A stretch of DNA of 64,000 nucleotides from Candidatus Metaruminococcus caecorum (GCA_904420045.1 CAJFTY010000018.1:1-64000); one strand, 5' to 3'. Shown: positions 17,206 through 26,969, counted from the stretch's first letter. The notes: generated from the letters alone by a model not told the origin. Numbers and translations: made by a program.

Positions 17206-17310
17206 ACCACTGTTGTGTCTTGTGTAAAATCGGCCCGTTTGCGGAAACGGCGGCGATGGAGTCATCAATAACCGGAATTTTAAAATATCGGATGGCTGGA
17301 GGAATTCTCA

Positions 17311-18192
17311 TTGACCTTTTTTAAAAACATCATCTGCGGCATGATTATCGGCATCGCCAATATCATTCCAGGGGTGAGCGGCGGAACCTTCGCGGTGATC
17401 TTAAACGTGTACGATCAGTTGATTGGGGCGATCAGCGGTTTCCGCAAAAATTGGAAGAAAAGCCTGGCGTTGTTGATTCCAGTGGCCCTGGGCGCAGGAA
17501 TCGGGATTCTTTTGTTTGCGAATCTAATCGGAATCTGCCTGGAAAAGTTTCCTATGGTCACAAACTTTTTCTTTATCGGCTTGATCGTGGGCAGTTGTCC
17601 GCTGATCGTGCGCAAGGCTATGGAGCATAAGTTTCAAGCTCCCGGCATTATTCCTTTTTTCATTACCTTATTGATTATGATTTTAATCGCGCTGTTCGCG
17701 CCTTCGTCTGATACGTCGGCGGTGACGCGTGCGCTGACGGTTCCCGGATTTTTTATGCTCATGCTTTACAGCGCTATCGCTGCCGCGGGTATGATTATCC
17801 CCGGAATCAGCGGCTCGATGCTCATGATGATCTTTGGCTGCTATATGACGGTGCTCACTGCGATTAAAGAGATGAACATCCTGTTGCTGATCCCGGTGGC
17901 CATCGGCGTGCTGATCGGCATATTGGGCGGTGCAAAGTTAATCAACCTGGTACTGAAAAAATTCCCGCAGATGACCTATTTTGCCATCTTGGGCCTGGTG
18001 ATTGGCTCGCTGGCGGTGTTGTTTAAAAACGCTGGTATGGTTTTTAGCCTGCAAACTGTTTTTGCGGTGCTGTTCTTAATTTTGGGCATGGTCATCGCCC
18101 TGATTTTCGGCTCGGAGCGGTTTCAGAATATTTTCCGCAAAGACAACGAGCCTTCCTTGGAGAAAACGGACGAATCGAAACGATTGGCCTGA
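17311..18192 (+). CDS. popT: DUF368 polytopic membrane protein, PopT-type undecaprenyl-phosphate translocase
   Basis: A 293-residue integral membrane protein with about eight hydrophobic helices. Two inverted copies of a re-entrant motif are visible: IIPGVSGGTFAVIL near residue 19 and IIPGISGSMLMMIF near residue 156. This pattern defines DUF368. Members have been assigned as PopT, recycling undecaprenyl phosphate across the membrane for cell-wall synthesis. The start is TTG 17311, behind GGAGGAATTC. It is monocistronic, with its own promoter and downstream hairpins. The gene name rests on family membership. Confidence 0.85.
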   Translation: MTFFKNIICGMIIGIANIIPGVSGGTFAVILNVYDQLIGAISGFRKNWKKSLALLIPVALGAGIGILLFANLIGICLEKFPMVTNFFFIGLIVGSCPLIVRKAMEHKFQAPGIIPFFITLLIMILIALFAPSSDTSAVTRALTVPGFFMLMLYSAIAAAGMIIPGISGSMLMMIFGCYMTVLTAIKEMNILLLIPVAIGVLIGILGGAKLINLVLKKFPQMTYFAILGLVIGSLAVLFKNAGMVFSLQTVFAVLFLILGMVIALIFGSERFQNIFRKDNEPSLEKTDESKRLA

Positions 18193-18257
18193 TTTCTAGA
18201 TCCACAAACCTTTCACAACCAAAAAAGCGCTGCGTTATAGAGGCGTCCTTTTTAGAT

Positions 18258-18286
18258 GAGGAACCGGAACGTTCCACCGGTTCCTC
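18258..18286 (+). terminator. Hairpin downstream of popT
   Basis: GAGGAACCGG pairs with CCGGTTCCTC (18277-18286), followed by AAAACAG rather than a T tract, so it is a weak terminator candidate. An alternative inner palindrome GGAACGTTCC lies in the same place. Confidence 0.4.
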
Positions 18287-18332
18287 AAAACAGGGCGTCT
18301 TGCGCGGCGCTTTTTTGGGTATATCTTTCGAA

Positions 18333-18378
18333 AACCAAAACAAGGAGGAGGCCGTGCGGCCTCCTCCTTGTTTTGGTT
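18333..18378. terminator. Strong bidirectional terminator (clpC/popT)
   Basis: Perfect 22-bp arms (18333-18354 and 18357-18378) around a two-base loop, with A/T-rich outer ends. It touches the clpC stop codon on the minus strand. Confidence 0.85.
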
Positions 18379-20872
18379 AGGCGTCTGCTTTGGACTGCTC
18401 CTGCGGGGGAGCGCTGTTCTGGGGAATAAAGACGAACTCGCCGTCTTTGACATCCAGCAGTACGCTGGTACCCGCTTTGATGGAGCCTTCCAGCATCTGC
18501 TCGCTCATTTTGTCCTCGATTTGAGAGGTGATGGCCCGGCGCAGCGGACGAGCGCCGTAGGTGTCGTCAAACCCAACCTGGGCGATTTTTTCCACCGCCG
18601 CGTCCGAGACCGACAGGTCGATCTCCAGCTTTTTCACCCGGCTCACCAAGGTGCCCAGCATGTTGCGGGCAATCTGCTGGATGTTCTCCTGGGTCAGCTT
18701 ATGAAAGACAATGATGTCGTCCACCCGGTTTAAAAACTCGGGTTTAAAGTGGCGTTTTAACTCGCCCAGCACATCGGACTTAATGGCTTCATAATCCTCT
18801 TGTTTTTCCTGGGCCTTTTCGCCGTCGGCAAAGCCCAGGCTCTTGTGCTCGGTAATCATCCGGGCGCCGATGTTGGAGGTCATGATGATGACCGCGTTTT
18901 TAAAATCCACCCGCCGCCCCTGGGAGTCGGTTAAAATCCCGTCCTCCAGAATTTGCAGCAGCATGTTGAACACATCGGGGTGCGCTTTTTCGATTTCGTC
19001 GAACAGCACCACCGAGTAGGGTTTTCTGCGGATCTTTTCGGTGAGCTGGCCGCCTTCGTCATATCCTACGTACCCAGGAGGGGAACCCACCATCCGGGAC
19101 ACACTGTGCTTTTCCATGTACTCGGACATATCCAGGCGGATCATGGCGTTTTCATCCCCGAACAGTGCTTCGGCCAGCGCCTTGCACAACTCGGTTTTAC
19201 CAACGCCCGTGGGACCTAAGAAGATAAACGAACCGATGGGGCGCTTGGGGTCTTTTAGTCCCACCCGTCCCCGGCGGATGGCCTTGGACACGGCGGAGAC
19301 CGCCTCGTCCTGGCCCACCACCCGTTCATGGAGCACCTTTTCCATGTTCAAAAGCCGCTCGCTCTCCTGCTCGGTGAGCTGTTTGACCGGAACGCCGGTC
19401 CAACTGGACACGATTTCCGCGATATCGGACTCGGTGACCACGCCGGTGCTGCGGGCGTTTTGCTCCTGCCAGGTTTTCTTCTGGGCGTCCAGCTGTTCCT
19501 GGAGCTCTTTTTCCCGATCCCGCAGCTTGGCTGCGGATTCAAAGTCCTGGGCGTTGATGGCGGAGGCTTTTTCCTCCGCCAGGCGTTTGACCTGATCCTC
19601 CAGTTCTTTCAGATCCGGGGGAGCGGTAAAGGCCGCCAGCCGCACCCGGGAAGCCGCCTCGTCGATTAAGTCAATGGCCTTGTCGGGCAGGTACCGGTCG
19701 GTGATGTACCGGGAGGACAGACTCACCGCGGCTTTGATCGCCTCGTCGGATATTTTAATCTTGTGATGGGCCTCGTATTTATCCCGCAGGCCGAACAAAA
19801 TCTGTTCGGCGTCCTCTTCGCTGGGCTCCGCCACCGTCACCGGCTGGAACCGGCGCTCCAGCGCCGCGTCCTTTTCGATATGCTTGCGGTATTCGTCCAG
19901 GGTTGTGGCGCCGATGACCTGCAACTCGCCCCGGGCCAGCTGAGGTTTTAAGATGTTGGCCGCGTCTACGGCTCCCTCTGCGGCGCCGGCACCGATGATG
20001 GTGTGCAGCTCGTCGATAAACAGAATGATATCGCCGGATTTGATCACTTCGTCGATGGCGGCCTTGATGCGCTCCTCAAAATCGCCCCGGTATTTAGCGC
20101 CTGCCAGCATAGCGGTCAGGTCCAGGGAGAAGATGCGCTTGTTCTTCAAGGTCTCGGGGACCTCGCCGGAGGCGATTTTCTGAGCCAACCCCTCGGCGAT
20201 AGCGGTTTTGCCAACGCCGGGTTCACCGATCAGACAGGGGTTGTTTTTGGTGCGCCTGGACAGGATCTGGATGACCCGCTCGATCTCCTTGGAACGGCCG
20301 ATCACCGGGTCGATCTGTCCGGATCGGGCAAGTTCAGTCAGGTCGCGTCCATATTTTTTCAGGGTGTCGCCCACCTTCCCGGAGCCGCCCGGCTTGCGGT
20401 CGGGCGCCCCTGCGCTTTCGTAGCTGTCGGCGGATTCGCCCAGCTCGCTCACGCACTCGTTGTACAGCGCGGCGGGATCGACGCCAAACTCCTGCAAAAA
20501 CAGCACGCCGTAACTTTCACTCTCTTTTAAAATCGCCATGAGCACGTGCTCGGTACCCACATAATTGTGGCCTAACCGGCGCGCCTCGTAGATGGCCATT
20601 TCCAGAATCCGCTTGCTGCGGGGAGTGAAATCGTTGGGAGACAGGGCACAGGGGACGCCCCGGCCGATGGAATCCTCCAGTTTTTGCTGAATCAGTTCTT
20701 TTGTGACGTCTTTTTTGGCCAGCAGGGTGGCGGCGACGCCGGTGCCCTCTGCGGCCAGGCCGTACAGCATGTGTTCGCTGCCGATGTAGGTGTGCCCCAG
20801 TTCCCCGGCGATTGCAACCGCAAGGTTCAAGGCTTTATTCGCTTTTTCGGTAAATCCGTTAAATACAAACAT
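18377..20872 (-). CDS. clpC: ATP-dependent Clp protease ATPase subunit ClpC
   Basis: An 831-residue HSP100 unfoldase that feeds substrates, including arginine-phosphorylated proteins, to ClpP. Domains in order: Clp_N double repeat (1-150), AAA1 with Walker [10 protein letters not shown] (near 216) and FIDELH, a UVR-type coiled segment ([14 protein letters not shown], near 445), and AAA2 with GPTGVGKTE (near 555) and [11 protein letters not shown], then the Clp C-terminal domain. AAAGGAAGG is six bases before the ATG. It is the last gene of ctsR-mcsA-mcsB-clpC and should be derepressed from CtsR control by heat. Confidence 0.97.
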   Translation of the reverse strand: MFVFNGFTEKANKALNLAVAIAGELGHTYIGSEHMLYGLAAEGTGVAATLLAKKDVTKELIQQKLEDSIGRGVPCALSPNDFTPRSKRILEMAIYEARRLGHNYVGTEHVLMAILKESESYGVLFLQEFGVDPAALYNECVSELGESADSYESAGAPDRKPGGSGKVGDTLKKYGRDLTELARSGQIDPVIGRSKEIERVIQILSRRTKNNPCLIGEPGVGKTAIAEGLAQKIASGEVPETLKNKRIFSLDLTAMLAGAKYRGDFEERIKAAIDEVIKSGDIILFIDELHTIIGAGAAEGAVDAANILKPQLARGELQVIGATTLDEYRKHIEKDAALERRFQPVTVAEPSEEDAEQILFGLRDKYEAHHKIKISDEAIKAAVSLSSRYITDRYLPDKAIDLIDEAASRVRLAAFTAPPDLKELEDQVKRLAEEKASAINAQDFESAAKLRDREKELQEQLDAQKKTWQEQNARSTGVVTESDIAEIVSSWTGVPVKQLTEQESERLLNMEKVLHERVVGQDEAVSAVSKAIRRGRVGLKDPKRPIGSFIFLGPTGVGKTELCKALAEALFGDENAMIRLDMSEYMEKHSVSRMVGSPPGYVGYDEGGQLTEKIRRKPYSVVLFDEIEKAHPDVFNMLLQILEDGILTDSQGRRVDFKNAVIIMTSNIGARMITEHKSLGFADGEKAQEKQEDYEAIKSDVLGELKRHFKPEFLNRVDDIIVFHKLTQENIQQIARNMLGTLVSRVKKLEIDLSVSDAAVEKIAQVGFDDTYGARPLRRAITSQIEDKMSEQMLEGSIKAGTSVLLDVKDGEFVFIPQNSAPPQEQSKADA

Positions 20873-20911
20873 ACGCTACCTTCCTTTCTATATGCTCGGT
20901 AACAAAGGTTA

Positions 20912-21946
20912 TCAGGTACGGCCGGCCGTCTGAAGCTCCTGTCGGAGCACAGCCGCCCGCTTTTCATCCCGCTCGTCGGGGGAAAGATTTTTTTTGCTGT
21001 CCCGGCACAGGGCGCCGGCGCCGATCTTTGTGCTCAGACCGTTGAGCGTCTGGACCGTGACGCCGGGCAGAATTCCCATGGAAACGCCCAGTCGTAGATA
21101 GGACAACAACTCCTCCGCCTCCTTGCCGGAGATCATTCGGGCGTTTTGCAGAAGCCCCAAGCTCCGCCAGACGATATCCTCCAGCCGCATGGGCTGGGGC
21201 CAAACCGCCTTGCGGGCGTTTTTCTCCTGGGCGATGACCTGCTCCACCATGCTTTGCAGGTTTTGCACCGCCATCTCCTCGGAGATACCCAGGGTGATCT
21301 GGTTGGAGATCTGGTATTGGGCGCCTTTGGCGTCGCTGCCCTCGCCGTAGGTGCCCCGGATGGTCAGACCCAGCTTGGAAATGGTGCTGGCCAGCTGATT
21401 GATGGCGCCCGCCTGCTCCAGCGCGGGCAGATGCAGCATCACCGATGCCCGCAGCCCAGTTCCCAGATTGGTGGGGCAGGCGGTGAGGAATCCCAGTTGC
21501 TCAGAAAACGCGTAGTCCAGTGTCTCGTCCAGCACGTTGTCCAGAAGATCCGCGGTTTTTAACGCGTCGTTCAGCTCCAGACCGGAGCGCATCACCTGGA
21601 TGCGGATGTGATCTTCTTCTCCCACCATGATGCTGATGTCCTCGTCCTTAGACAGGACCAGCAGCTTGTTTTCAGGGCTGTCCATAAATTCCGGGCTGAT
21701 GGTGTGGGTTTCCACCAACGCCAGCCGCTGGGTGTCGGACAGGGAATTCATCTCGATGAAGGAGAGTTTGTTGTCGCCTAAGTTTACGCCTTGCAAAGCG
21801 GCGCGCACCTTTTGGCAAAGCTCCTTTTTCTGCTCCGGAGTCATCCTGCTTTGAAAGGGCAGGGAAGAAAGGTTTCTGGCCAGCCGGATTCTGGTGGACA
21901 GTACGATGTCGTCGTTGCTGCCAGGATTTAAATACCATTTACTCAT
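20912..21946 (-). CDS. mcsB: Protein arginine kinase McsB
   Basis: A 344-residue protein arginine kinase of the ATP:guanido phosphotransferase fold. It marks misfolded proteins and CtsR for ClpCP. Visible motifs are the nucleotide-binding LSTRIRLARNL near the N-terminus, EDHIRIQ, CPTNLGTGLRASV with the conserved catalytic-loop Cys, and a later RGTYGEGS. I start at the ATG in the ATGAGTAA that overlaps the mcsA stop by eight bases. The open frame extends 24 codons further, inside mcsA. It needs McsA for full activity. Confidence 0.95.
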   Translation of the reverse strand: MSKWYLNPGSNDDIVLSTRIRLARNLSSLPFQSRMTPEQKKELCQKVRAALQGVNLGDNKLSFIEMNSLSDTQRLALVETHTISPEFMDSPENKLLVLSKDEDISIMVGEEDHIRIQVMRSGLELNDALKTADLLDNVLDETLDYAFSEQLGFLTACPTNLGTGLRASVMLHLPALEQAGAINQLASTISKLGLTIRGTYGEGSDAKGAQYQISNQITLGISEEMAVQNLQSMVEQVIAQEKNARKAVWPQPMRLEDIVWRSLGLLQNARMISGKEAEELLSYLRLGVSMGILPGVTVQTLNGLSTKIGAGALCRDSKKNLSPDERDEKRAAVLRQELQTAGRT

Positions 21947-22475
21947 GATGAGATCCCTCGCTTTCCAACGCCTTGATCTGATCCCGCAGACCGGCGGCCT
22001 TTTCAAAATTTTCCTCACGGATGGCCTGGGCCAGCTCGGCCTTCAGCTGTTCCGCCTTCCGGCGGTTTTGTAAAGCCGCGCCTGCGGAGCGGGGAACCTT
22101 TCCGCTGTGTGCAGCCTTGCCGTGAATTTTTTCAATGCTGGGAGCAAGCTCCCGGTAAAAGGTGCGATAGCACTCGTCACAGCCCAACTTGCCGCTGTCC
22201 ATAATCTCTCGCAGGGTGATGCCGCATCTGGGACATGTGGCGGAAGAGGGAGCGTCTCCAAGCCGATGGGTTCCAGCCGGCGCGCCGAACATCCCGGAGA
22301 ACAAATCGCCGAAATGTAGGTCAAAGGGACTGAACATCTGAGAAAAGCCTGCATTTCCCAGAAGCCCCAGCTCTTTTGCACAGTCGGAGCAGACATGATA
22401 CTCGGTGGTTTCGCCGTTGACGGTCCGCTGATAGTGGGTGGTTGCCTGTTTTTTTTGACATTTTTGACACAACAT
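21939..22475 (-). CDS. mcsA: McsA, zinc-finger activator of McsB
   Basis: A 178-residue protein with four CxxC pairs (CQKC, CSDC, CPRC, CDEC) that bind zinc, followed by a C-terminal UVR motif (LAQAIREENFEKAAGLRDQI) of the kind that contacts ClpC. It stimulates McsB and helps control CtsR. I start at the ATG giving MLCQKCQKK, typical of the family, with AAAGGAT upstream. A GTG three codons earlier is possible but lies almost on the Shine-Dalgarno. Its stop overlaps mcsB. Confidence 0.93.
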   Translation of the reverse strand: MLCQKCQKKQATTHYQRTVNGETTEYHVCSDCAKELGLLGNAGFSQMFSPFDLHFGDLFSGMFGAPAGTHRLGDAPSSATCPRCGITLREIMDSGKLGCDECYRTFYRELAPSIEKIHGKAAHSGKVPRSAGAALQNRRKAEQLKAELAQAIREENFEKAAGLRDQIKALESEGSHHE

Positions 22476-22514
22476 AAAAAACACGATCCTTTCCGCCGAA
22501 CATCCGGCTGTTAT

Positions 22515-22964
22515 TTATAGGGAATTGAGCAGCATGGATTTAAAAATCGAAGCCCGAAGCCGGTTCCGTCCGGGGGGAGCAAGCTCCCGCAGCACGTTGT
22601 CGGTTACGGCGGACAGTATTATTTTAGCCTGCTGCTCGGTGAGGAAATTGTCGTAAGTGAGATTTTCCAGAATGATTCGCACAGAGGACTCGTCAATTTC
22701 ACTTCCAATGGAGTTAATCACATGCATAAACAACTCTTTTTTCTGAAAGTCCGCGCGGATAATCCGGACATATCCACCGCCGCCCCGACGGCTTTCGACA
22801 ATGTATCCCTGCTCCGGTGTAAACCGGGAGGTAATAACATAGTTGATCTGGCTGGGAACGCATCCCAGCTGCTGGGCCAGTTCGTTGCGCTTGATTTGAG
22901 CAGTTCCGCCCTGATCCTCCAGCATGGCGAAGATCGCCTCCGCGATATGATCGGAAATATTCAT
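22515..22964 (-). CDS. ctsR: Transcriptional repressor CtsR
   Basis: A 149-residue class III heat-shock repressor. The N-terminal winged helix-turn-helix (MNISDHIAEAIFAML..., QLGCVPSQINYVITSRFT) and the glycine-rich wing GYIVESRRGGGGYVRI match the family, including the arginine that recognises the heptad repeats. The C-terminal four-helix domain is complete. AGAGG precedes the ATG. Heptad operators lie immediately upstream, so the operon is autoregulated. It is the first gene of ctsR-mcsA-mcsB-clpC. Confidence 0.96.
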   Translation of the reverse strand: MNISDHIAEAIFAMLEDQGGTAQIKRNELAQQLGCVPSQINYVITSRFTPEQGYIVESRRGGGGYVRIIRADFQKKELFMHVINSIGSEIDESSVRIILENLTYDNFLTEQQAKIILSAVTDNVLRELAPPGRNRLRASIFKSMLLNSL

Positions 22965-22982
22965 GGTTAAAACCTCTTTTTA

Positions 22983-23056
22983 TTTGACTTTGACTATTCT
23001 TGACTTTTGACTTTATTATACTACAAAGTCTATGAAAGTCAAAGTCTATGAAAGTC
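22983..23056 (-). promoter_or_regulatory. ctsR promoter with CtsR operators and a tandem 16-bp repeat
   Basis: On the minus strand TTGACT (23042-23037), 16 bp, TATAAT (23020-23015). Just downstream, AGTCAAG-AAT-AGTCAAA (23005-22989) fits the CtsR heptad consensus with a 3-bp spacer, and extra AGTCAAA heptads flank it. Upstream, AAAGTCTATGAAAGTC is present twice in perfect tandem (23025-23040, 23041-23056), covering the -35. Confidence 0.85.
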
Positions 23057-23247
23057 AGTTTTTGGTTTGCTGGAAATCAAATTCTTTGTTTTATTAAATA
23101 AGCTCCTGTTTTCAAATAAAATAAGGAGTTTACTCTATTTTTTGCAAGAATTCGAATGTGCGGATTTCGCAGAGGCAAATTGTTGTAACACAGTTGGTCG
23201 GGATGTCATAGTATGGGGTGTAATTCAAACAAAGGAGGCCACTTATT

Positions 23248-23388
23248 ATGGCATGTTGTAACAACAGAGGGAACTTTTTCGGTAATATGTGCGGAGGCAA
23301 CTGCACCTGGATACTTATCCTGATCCTGGTTCTGGTTTGCTGCTGCGGCGACAACAACAGCAATGACTGCGGCTGTGGCTGCGACTAA
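23248..23388 (+). CDS. 46-residue cysteine-rich membrane miniprotein
   Basis: A short gene with ten cysteines in 46 residues. It starts MACCNNRGNFFGNMCGGNCT, has a hydrophobic stretch (WILILILVLV, residues 21-30), then CCCGDNNSND and ends in CGCGCD. AAAGGAGG is nine bases before the ATG and an intrinsic terminator follows 11 bases after TAA, so it is a real transcription unit. The shape resembles small spore-coat or YjcZ-like miniproteins, or a metal-binding membrane peptide. A CATAGTATG about 40 bp upstream is loosely like a sigma-K -10. No function is assigned. Confidence 0.75.
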   Translation: MACCNNRGNFFGNMCGGNCTWILILILVLVCCCGDNNSNDCGCGCD

Positions 23389-23399
23389 AACCCAGGCGT

Positions 23400-23433
23400 A
23401 AAAAATCCCCGGGATCATTCCCGGGGATTTTTT
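23400..23433. terminator. Terminator of the cysteine-rich miniprotein gene
   Basis: AAAAAATCCCCGGG pairs perfectly with CCCGGGGATTTTTT around ATCATT. It is usable on both strands and also faces the convergent minus-strand gene. Confidence 0.85.
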
Positions 23434-23492
23434 GTAATGTAGAACTTTTATAAGCTATGAATACGCAGGCATCTGCCTCGTATAAAAGCCGG

Positions 23493-25235
23493 TTATTGAG
23501 AAGAAGCAGGTCGGTCGGACGAAACATTCCTATTGTCCGAGGAACTGACAGAGGAAGAGGTTTCCGTAGCCGGTAGCTGGGAGATTTCCAAGTTGTCAAA
23601 GCTTGACAAAACGACGGTGCTGTCCTTGGTATCCGGGAATTCCATACTCACCCGGTCGCCGGGCTGGGTGAGGACAAGCTCGGCGCTGAGCTCTGACGGC
23701 GCGCGGAAAATAAGGTTGGGCTTTTCTTTTATGAGCATACTGTAGGTCGTGCCGCCGTCGCCGGATACCTCTTGTGCGATCCGCAGCACAGTGCCTTCCA
23801 AAGACAGGGTTTTGCCGGTTTCCCCGCTGCCAATATTGGCGTCGGCATCGCTCTGCTTCAAGGCGCGTTCGTAGCTGTCCAAGGCCTCGTTGACCGAATC
23901 GCCCACTCCCACGATTCCATAGTTTTTCACCGATACAAACGAATATTTTTTAATCAGGCCCTCCGCGTCCTTTAACGCCATAAAATAGGTGGGCTGGGTG
24001 TTGACGTTGAGAATCAGCGGAAAAGTCGCGGTATAACCCAAATCCTGCACTTTTCCCTGGGCGGAGCTCATGGCGGCGTTTTCGGTGGCGCCGTTGATTT
24101 TGTATTCCACTGATTCTTTTGTAATCATATCCACCATAACGAACTTAATGGCGCTTTCGTCTGAGCCCACGCTGGTGATGCCGGTAAATAGGTAACAGCG
24201 GTTGTTGTTGTACACAATGATATGCCCTTCAGAGGTCCGCTGTTTTTCAAAGTTCGAAAAGTTGAAAATACCGTGAATGTACTGGCCGTGGTTGTTGAGC
24301 TGGTTAATAATAAAATCCTCCGGCTGGACCCGATCCACCCAGGCGGGAATGTTGTCCATATCGTAGCGATTCATCTGGCCGGTGGTTGCGTCCACTAAAA
24401 TAATGCCGTTTGCCTCCGGGAGATTAAAGCCCCATTTGTTTTCATAGGTGGTGACCACCCAATAAGGCCGGCCGGATTCATCCAACTCGAACGAGTAATC
24501 GGTGATGCCGGTGAACAAGCCGGCGCCGAATCGGACATGCCGCTCCAGATCGTCCATAAAATAGGAATTCGGCTGAATTTTAATTTTATAGTCCCGCACA
24601 TACTGTACGTCGTTCATATTGGTGGCAGAGACAACAATATATCCCTGGGCGCCGTCGTTGTTTGCCACCCATTTAAAGAATCCAGAGTGGTGCAGCGGAA
24701 CCGCCCAGATCAGTTTGCCGTTTACCTGCTGCATGGTGGGTTCGCCCAGCACCACCTGGCTGCCCAGAGAGGATTCGGTGCCCAGTTGTTTCCCCGCCAG
24801 CTTGTAAGCCAGGTCTTTGTCTACAATGGGGATTTGATTGACATCAATTGCCTGAACGTCGGCGTCAAAGCTTTTTTCTACAGGAACACTCATCTGATCC
24901 CGATATGCCCGGGAACCAAACAGCACACTGGAACCTGCAACGGCAATTAGGTAAATTCCCCAGATCACCGCCAGAACGATCAAAACCCATTTTTTAAGCT
25001 TGCCGCCTTCCCCGCGGTGGAACTGCAAGCCTGGCCGGCCTCCCGGGCCGTTCTCCATTTGGAGGGAAAAGCCTTTCATGTCCATCAACTGATAGACAGC
25101 CAGGTACAAGGTGGCAACGACTGCCCAGAACATGGCGCCGTCCGCGTACAGGGGATTTAGGTTGGGAGCGGCAAAAAATCCATAAATCAGGATGGCAAGG
25201 GTAAGCCCTCCGTAAACCAACAGTTTCTTTTTCAT
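23493..25235 (-). CDS. Large membrane-anchored protein of unknown function
   Basis: A 580-residue protein. The N-terminus has three hydrophobic helices (about residues 5-22, 34-50 and 82-104), then a large soluble part that alternates beta-rich segments (GKLIWAVPLHHSG, RPYWVVTTYENKWG, GIILVDATTGQMNRY). This recalls PepSY-like or YpeB-like repeated domains. A Ser/Thr-rich tail ends it. The real start is the ATG at 25235 behind AAAGGAAA; the frame extends upstream without coding character. I cannot place it in a named family with confidence. Confidence 0.7.
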   Translation of the reverse strand: MKKKLLVYGGLTLAILIYGFFAAPNLNPLYADGAMFWAVVATLYLAVYQLMDMKGFSLQMENGPGGRPGLQFHRGEGGKLKKWVLIVLAVIWGIYLIAVAGSSVLFGSRAYRDQMSVPVEKSFDADVQAIDVNQIPIVDKDLAYKLAGKQLGTESSLGSQVVLGEPTMQQVNGKLIWAVPLHHSGFFKWVANNDGAQGYIVVSATNMNDVQYVRDYKIKIQPNSYFMDDLERHVRFGAGLFTGITDYSFELDESGRPYWVVTTYENKWGFNLPEANGIILVDATTGQMNRYDMDNIPAWVDRVQPEDFIINQLNNHGQYIHGIFNFSNFEKQRTSEGHIIVYNNNRCYLFTGITSVGSDESAIKFVMVDMITKESVEYKINGATENAAMSSAQGKVQDLGYTATFPLILNVNTQPTYFMALKDAEGLIKKYSFVSVKNYGIVGVGDSVNEALDSYERALKQSDADANIGSGETGKTLSLEGTVLRIAQEVSGDGGTTYSMLIKEKPNLIFRAPSELSAELVLTQPGDRVSMEFPDTKDSTVVLSSFDNLEISQLPATETSSSVSSSDNRNVSSDRPASSQ

Positions 25236-25478
25236 GACGTGTTTCCTTTCTGCGCATAAAATCGTCTTGAACGCAGCGAGCATCTGCATATCCAGTACCC
25301 GGGGCGGGCAGATCGGAACATACAGCTTTGGCTTTGCAGCTCGCTGAGCTCGCAACAAAAATGAGTCGCGTTGCGTCTGTTTTTCAAAATCTTTTTGATT
25401 GTCCCGCCCGTTCGCCCACAGGATCAGCCGCTGGGGAAGGTCCCTTTTTTATCTCTCCGGTGCTTGGCAATAAAAAAG

Positions 25479-25509
25479 GGTATGATGGACACTCTGTGTC
25501 CATCATACC
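25479..25509 (-). terminator. Terminator of the small membrane protein gene
   Basis: Perfect 14-bp stem GGTATGATGGACAC with a three-base loop. On the minus strand it is followed by a T6 run. The rest of 25236-25530 shows no gene. Confidence 0.85.
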
Positions 25510-25530
25510 ACAAAACGCATGAAAAAGATA

Positions 25531-25881
25531 TTAAAATCGTAGATTGTTGGCAACCAGCACCCAGGACAGAATGACCAAAAACGCGCCGGTCACCAGCAAA
25601 TAAGACGCCCGGGATTTTTTGGAGGAAAAATTTCCGCTGGCGAGCCCCAGCAGCAGACAGGAGGCAATCAGGCCCAGCACGTCGATGGCGATCATCACCA
25701 GATTGCGGTCCAGGTCAAACATGTTGGCAAACAGTTTGCTGCAGTACATGGCGATGATGTGCAGTGCAGGAACGATCATCAAAGGGATAATGGACAACGC
25801 ATAACTGGTTTTCTTTGCCCGCAGGAACACAAAAACCATACAGACGATAACAAAAATAATAGCGATGCATTCGACGATCAT
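25531..25881 (-). CDS. Small polytopic membrane protein, unknown function
   Basis: A 116-residue hydrophobic protein with about four transmembrane helices (residues 2-20, 28-46, 60-80, 92-111) joined by short loops such as LRAKKTS and GNFSSKKSR. GGAAAGGCG precedes the ATG and a strong terminator follows, so the gene is real. It lies just downstream of the SGNH hydrolase on the same strand (56 bp apart) and may be co-transcribed. No family is recognised. Confidence 0.65.
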   Translation of the reverse strand: MIVECIAIIFVIVCMVFVFLRAKKTSYALSIIPLMIVPALHIIAMYCSKLFANMFDLDRNLVMIAIDVLGLIASCLLLGLASGNFSSKKSRASYLLVTGAFLVILSWVLVANNLRF

Positions 25882-25937
25882 AAACGCGCCTTTCCGGCTG
25901 GCGCTGTGTCCAGCCTGTGAGAGTCATTGTGAACGGT

Positions 25938-26831
25938 CTACTGAACCGTGTGGGTCAGATAATAATCGACAATGGCCTGGTACGCTTTGGCCTTCAGATG
26001 AACGCCGTCCCCGTCGGAAAGCTCCGCGGGCAGTGCGCCGCTGTCGTCCACCAGCACCGAGTGGAGATCCAAAAAGTACACATTGTACGTTTTGGCCAGC
26101 TCCAGGATTTTCTGGTTATAGGTGTTAATTTTTTTGTTGGAGTACCGGCTGTCGGAACTCTCCTTTGCCGCGGTGACCGGAGGGATGGAGCACAGATAAA
26201 TGGTAGCGCCCGGATTTTGCTCTTTTAGGGCTTTGAGGAACGTCTCGTAAAACTCTGTCAGTTTATCCGGCGTAATCCAGGCGATTCCGTTGGAGCCCAA
26301 CATGACGTAAATCTTTTTGGGGGCTTTCGCTTTTACGGCGTTTAACACGGTGGTTTTACTGCCGTTTACTTCAACGTAGTTGGTGGTCATGATCCGGTCT
26401 AGGTTCATTCCGATATCCGCCAGCACCCGACTGTTGTCCACATATCCGTACAGCCCCATAGCTACCGTCAGAGAATCCCCAATAAACACCGCGTCGTTTA
26501 AATAGGCTTTATCCACGGCGCTTGTTTTGGGAGGCTGGACAGTGCCCCCGGTGGAGCCTGTTCCGGAGGACGCCGCCGATGACGTGCCCGAAGATGCGCC
26601 CGACGCCGCCTGGAAAGACGCGTCGGAGGACGCCGGCTCGCTGGAAGCGGAGCTTACATCCCATGAGGAAACGCTCTGAACCGAGCTTGCGCTCCCCGTT
26701 TGAGCGGGGGATTTTTGCCGGAGAAATAAAAACGCCGTTAATATACCGGCGGTGAGGATCAACAGGAGGATGATGACCGGCACCGAGGGCGGAATGCGGG
26801 TTTTGGTTTCGTTTCGGTCGTACTGTGACAT
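25938..26831 (-). CDS. Membrane-anchored SGNH/GDSL hydrolase
   Basis: A 297-residue extracellular esterase-type protein. One transmembrane helix (about residues 18-37) is followed by a Ser/Ala-rich spacer (about 46-100) suited to crossing the cell wall. The hydrolase domain shows block I FIGDSLT (nucleophile Ser), the LGSNGI Asn block and the C-terminal DGVHL catalytic pair. Such enzymes de-acetylate cell-wall or exopolysaccharide sugars, but the substrate here is unknown. The Ser-rich linker explains the biased composition at 26540-26700. Confidence 0.88.
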   Translation of the reverse strand: MSQYDRNETKTRIPPSVPVIILLLILTAGILTAFLFLRQKSPAQTGSASSVQSVSSWDVSSASSEPASSDASFQAASGASSGTSSAASSGTGSTGGTVQPPKTSAVDKAYLNDAVFIGDSLTVAMGLYGYVDNSRVLADIGMNLDRIMTTNYVEVNGSKTTVLNAVKAKAPKKIYVMLGSNGIAWITPDKLTEFYETFLKALKEQNPGATIYLCSIPPVTAAKESSDSRYSNKKINTYNQKILELAKTYNVYFLDLHSVLVDDSGALPAELSDGDGVHLKAKAYQAIVDYYLTHTVQ

Positions 26832-26969
26832 GGCGTTCAGATCCTTTCTGTCAAGTAAAAAGATATCTTTTAAGCGGATATCCTGATTTTATTTTGTATG
26901 AAATCCCCCAACAGGACGAAACTAAAAAGGCAGGTGAAAAGGACTCGGCCAGTGAAAAAGGGGAAAATC

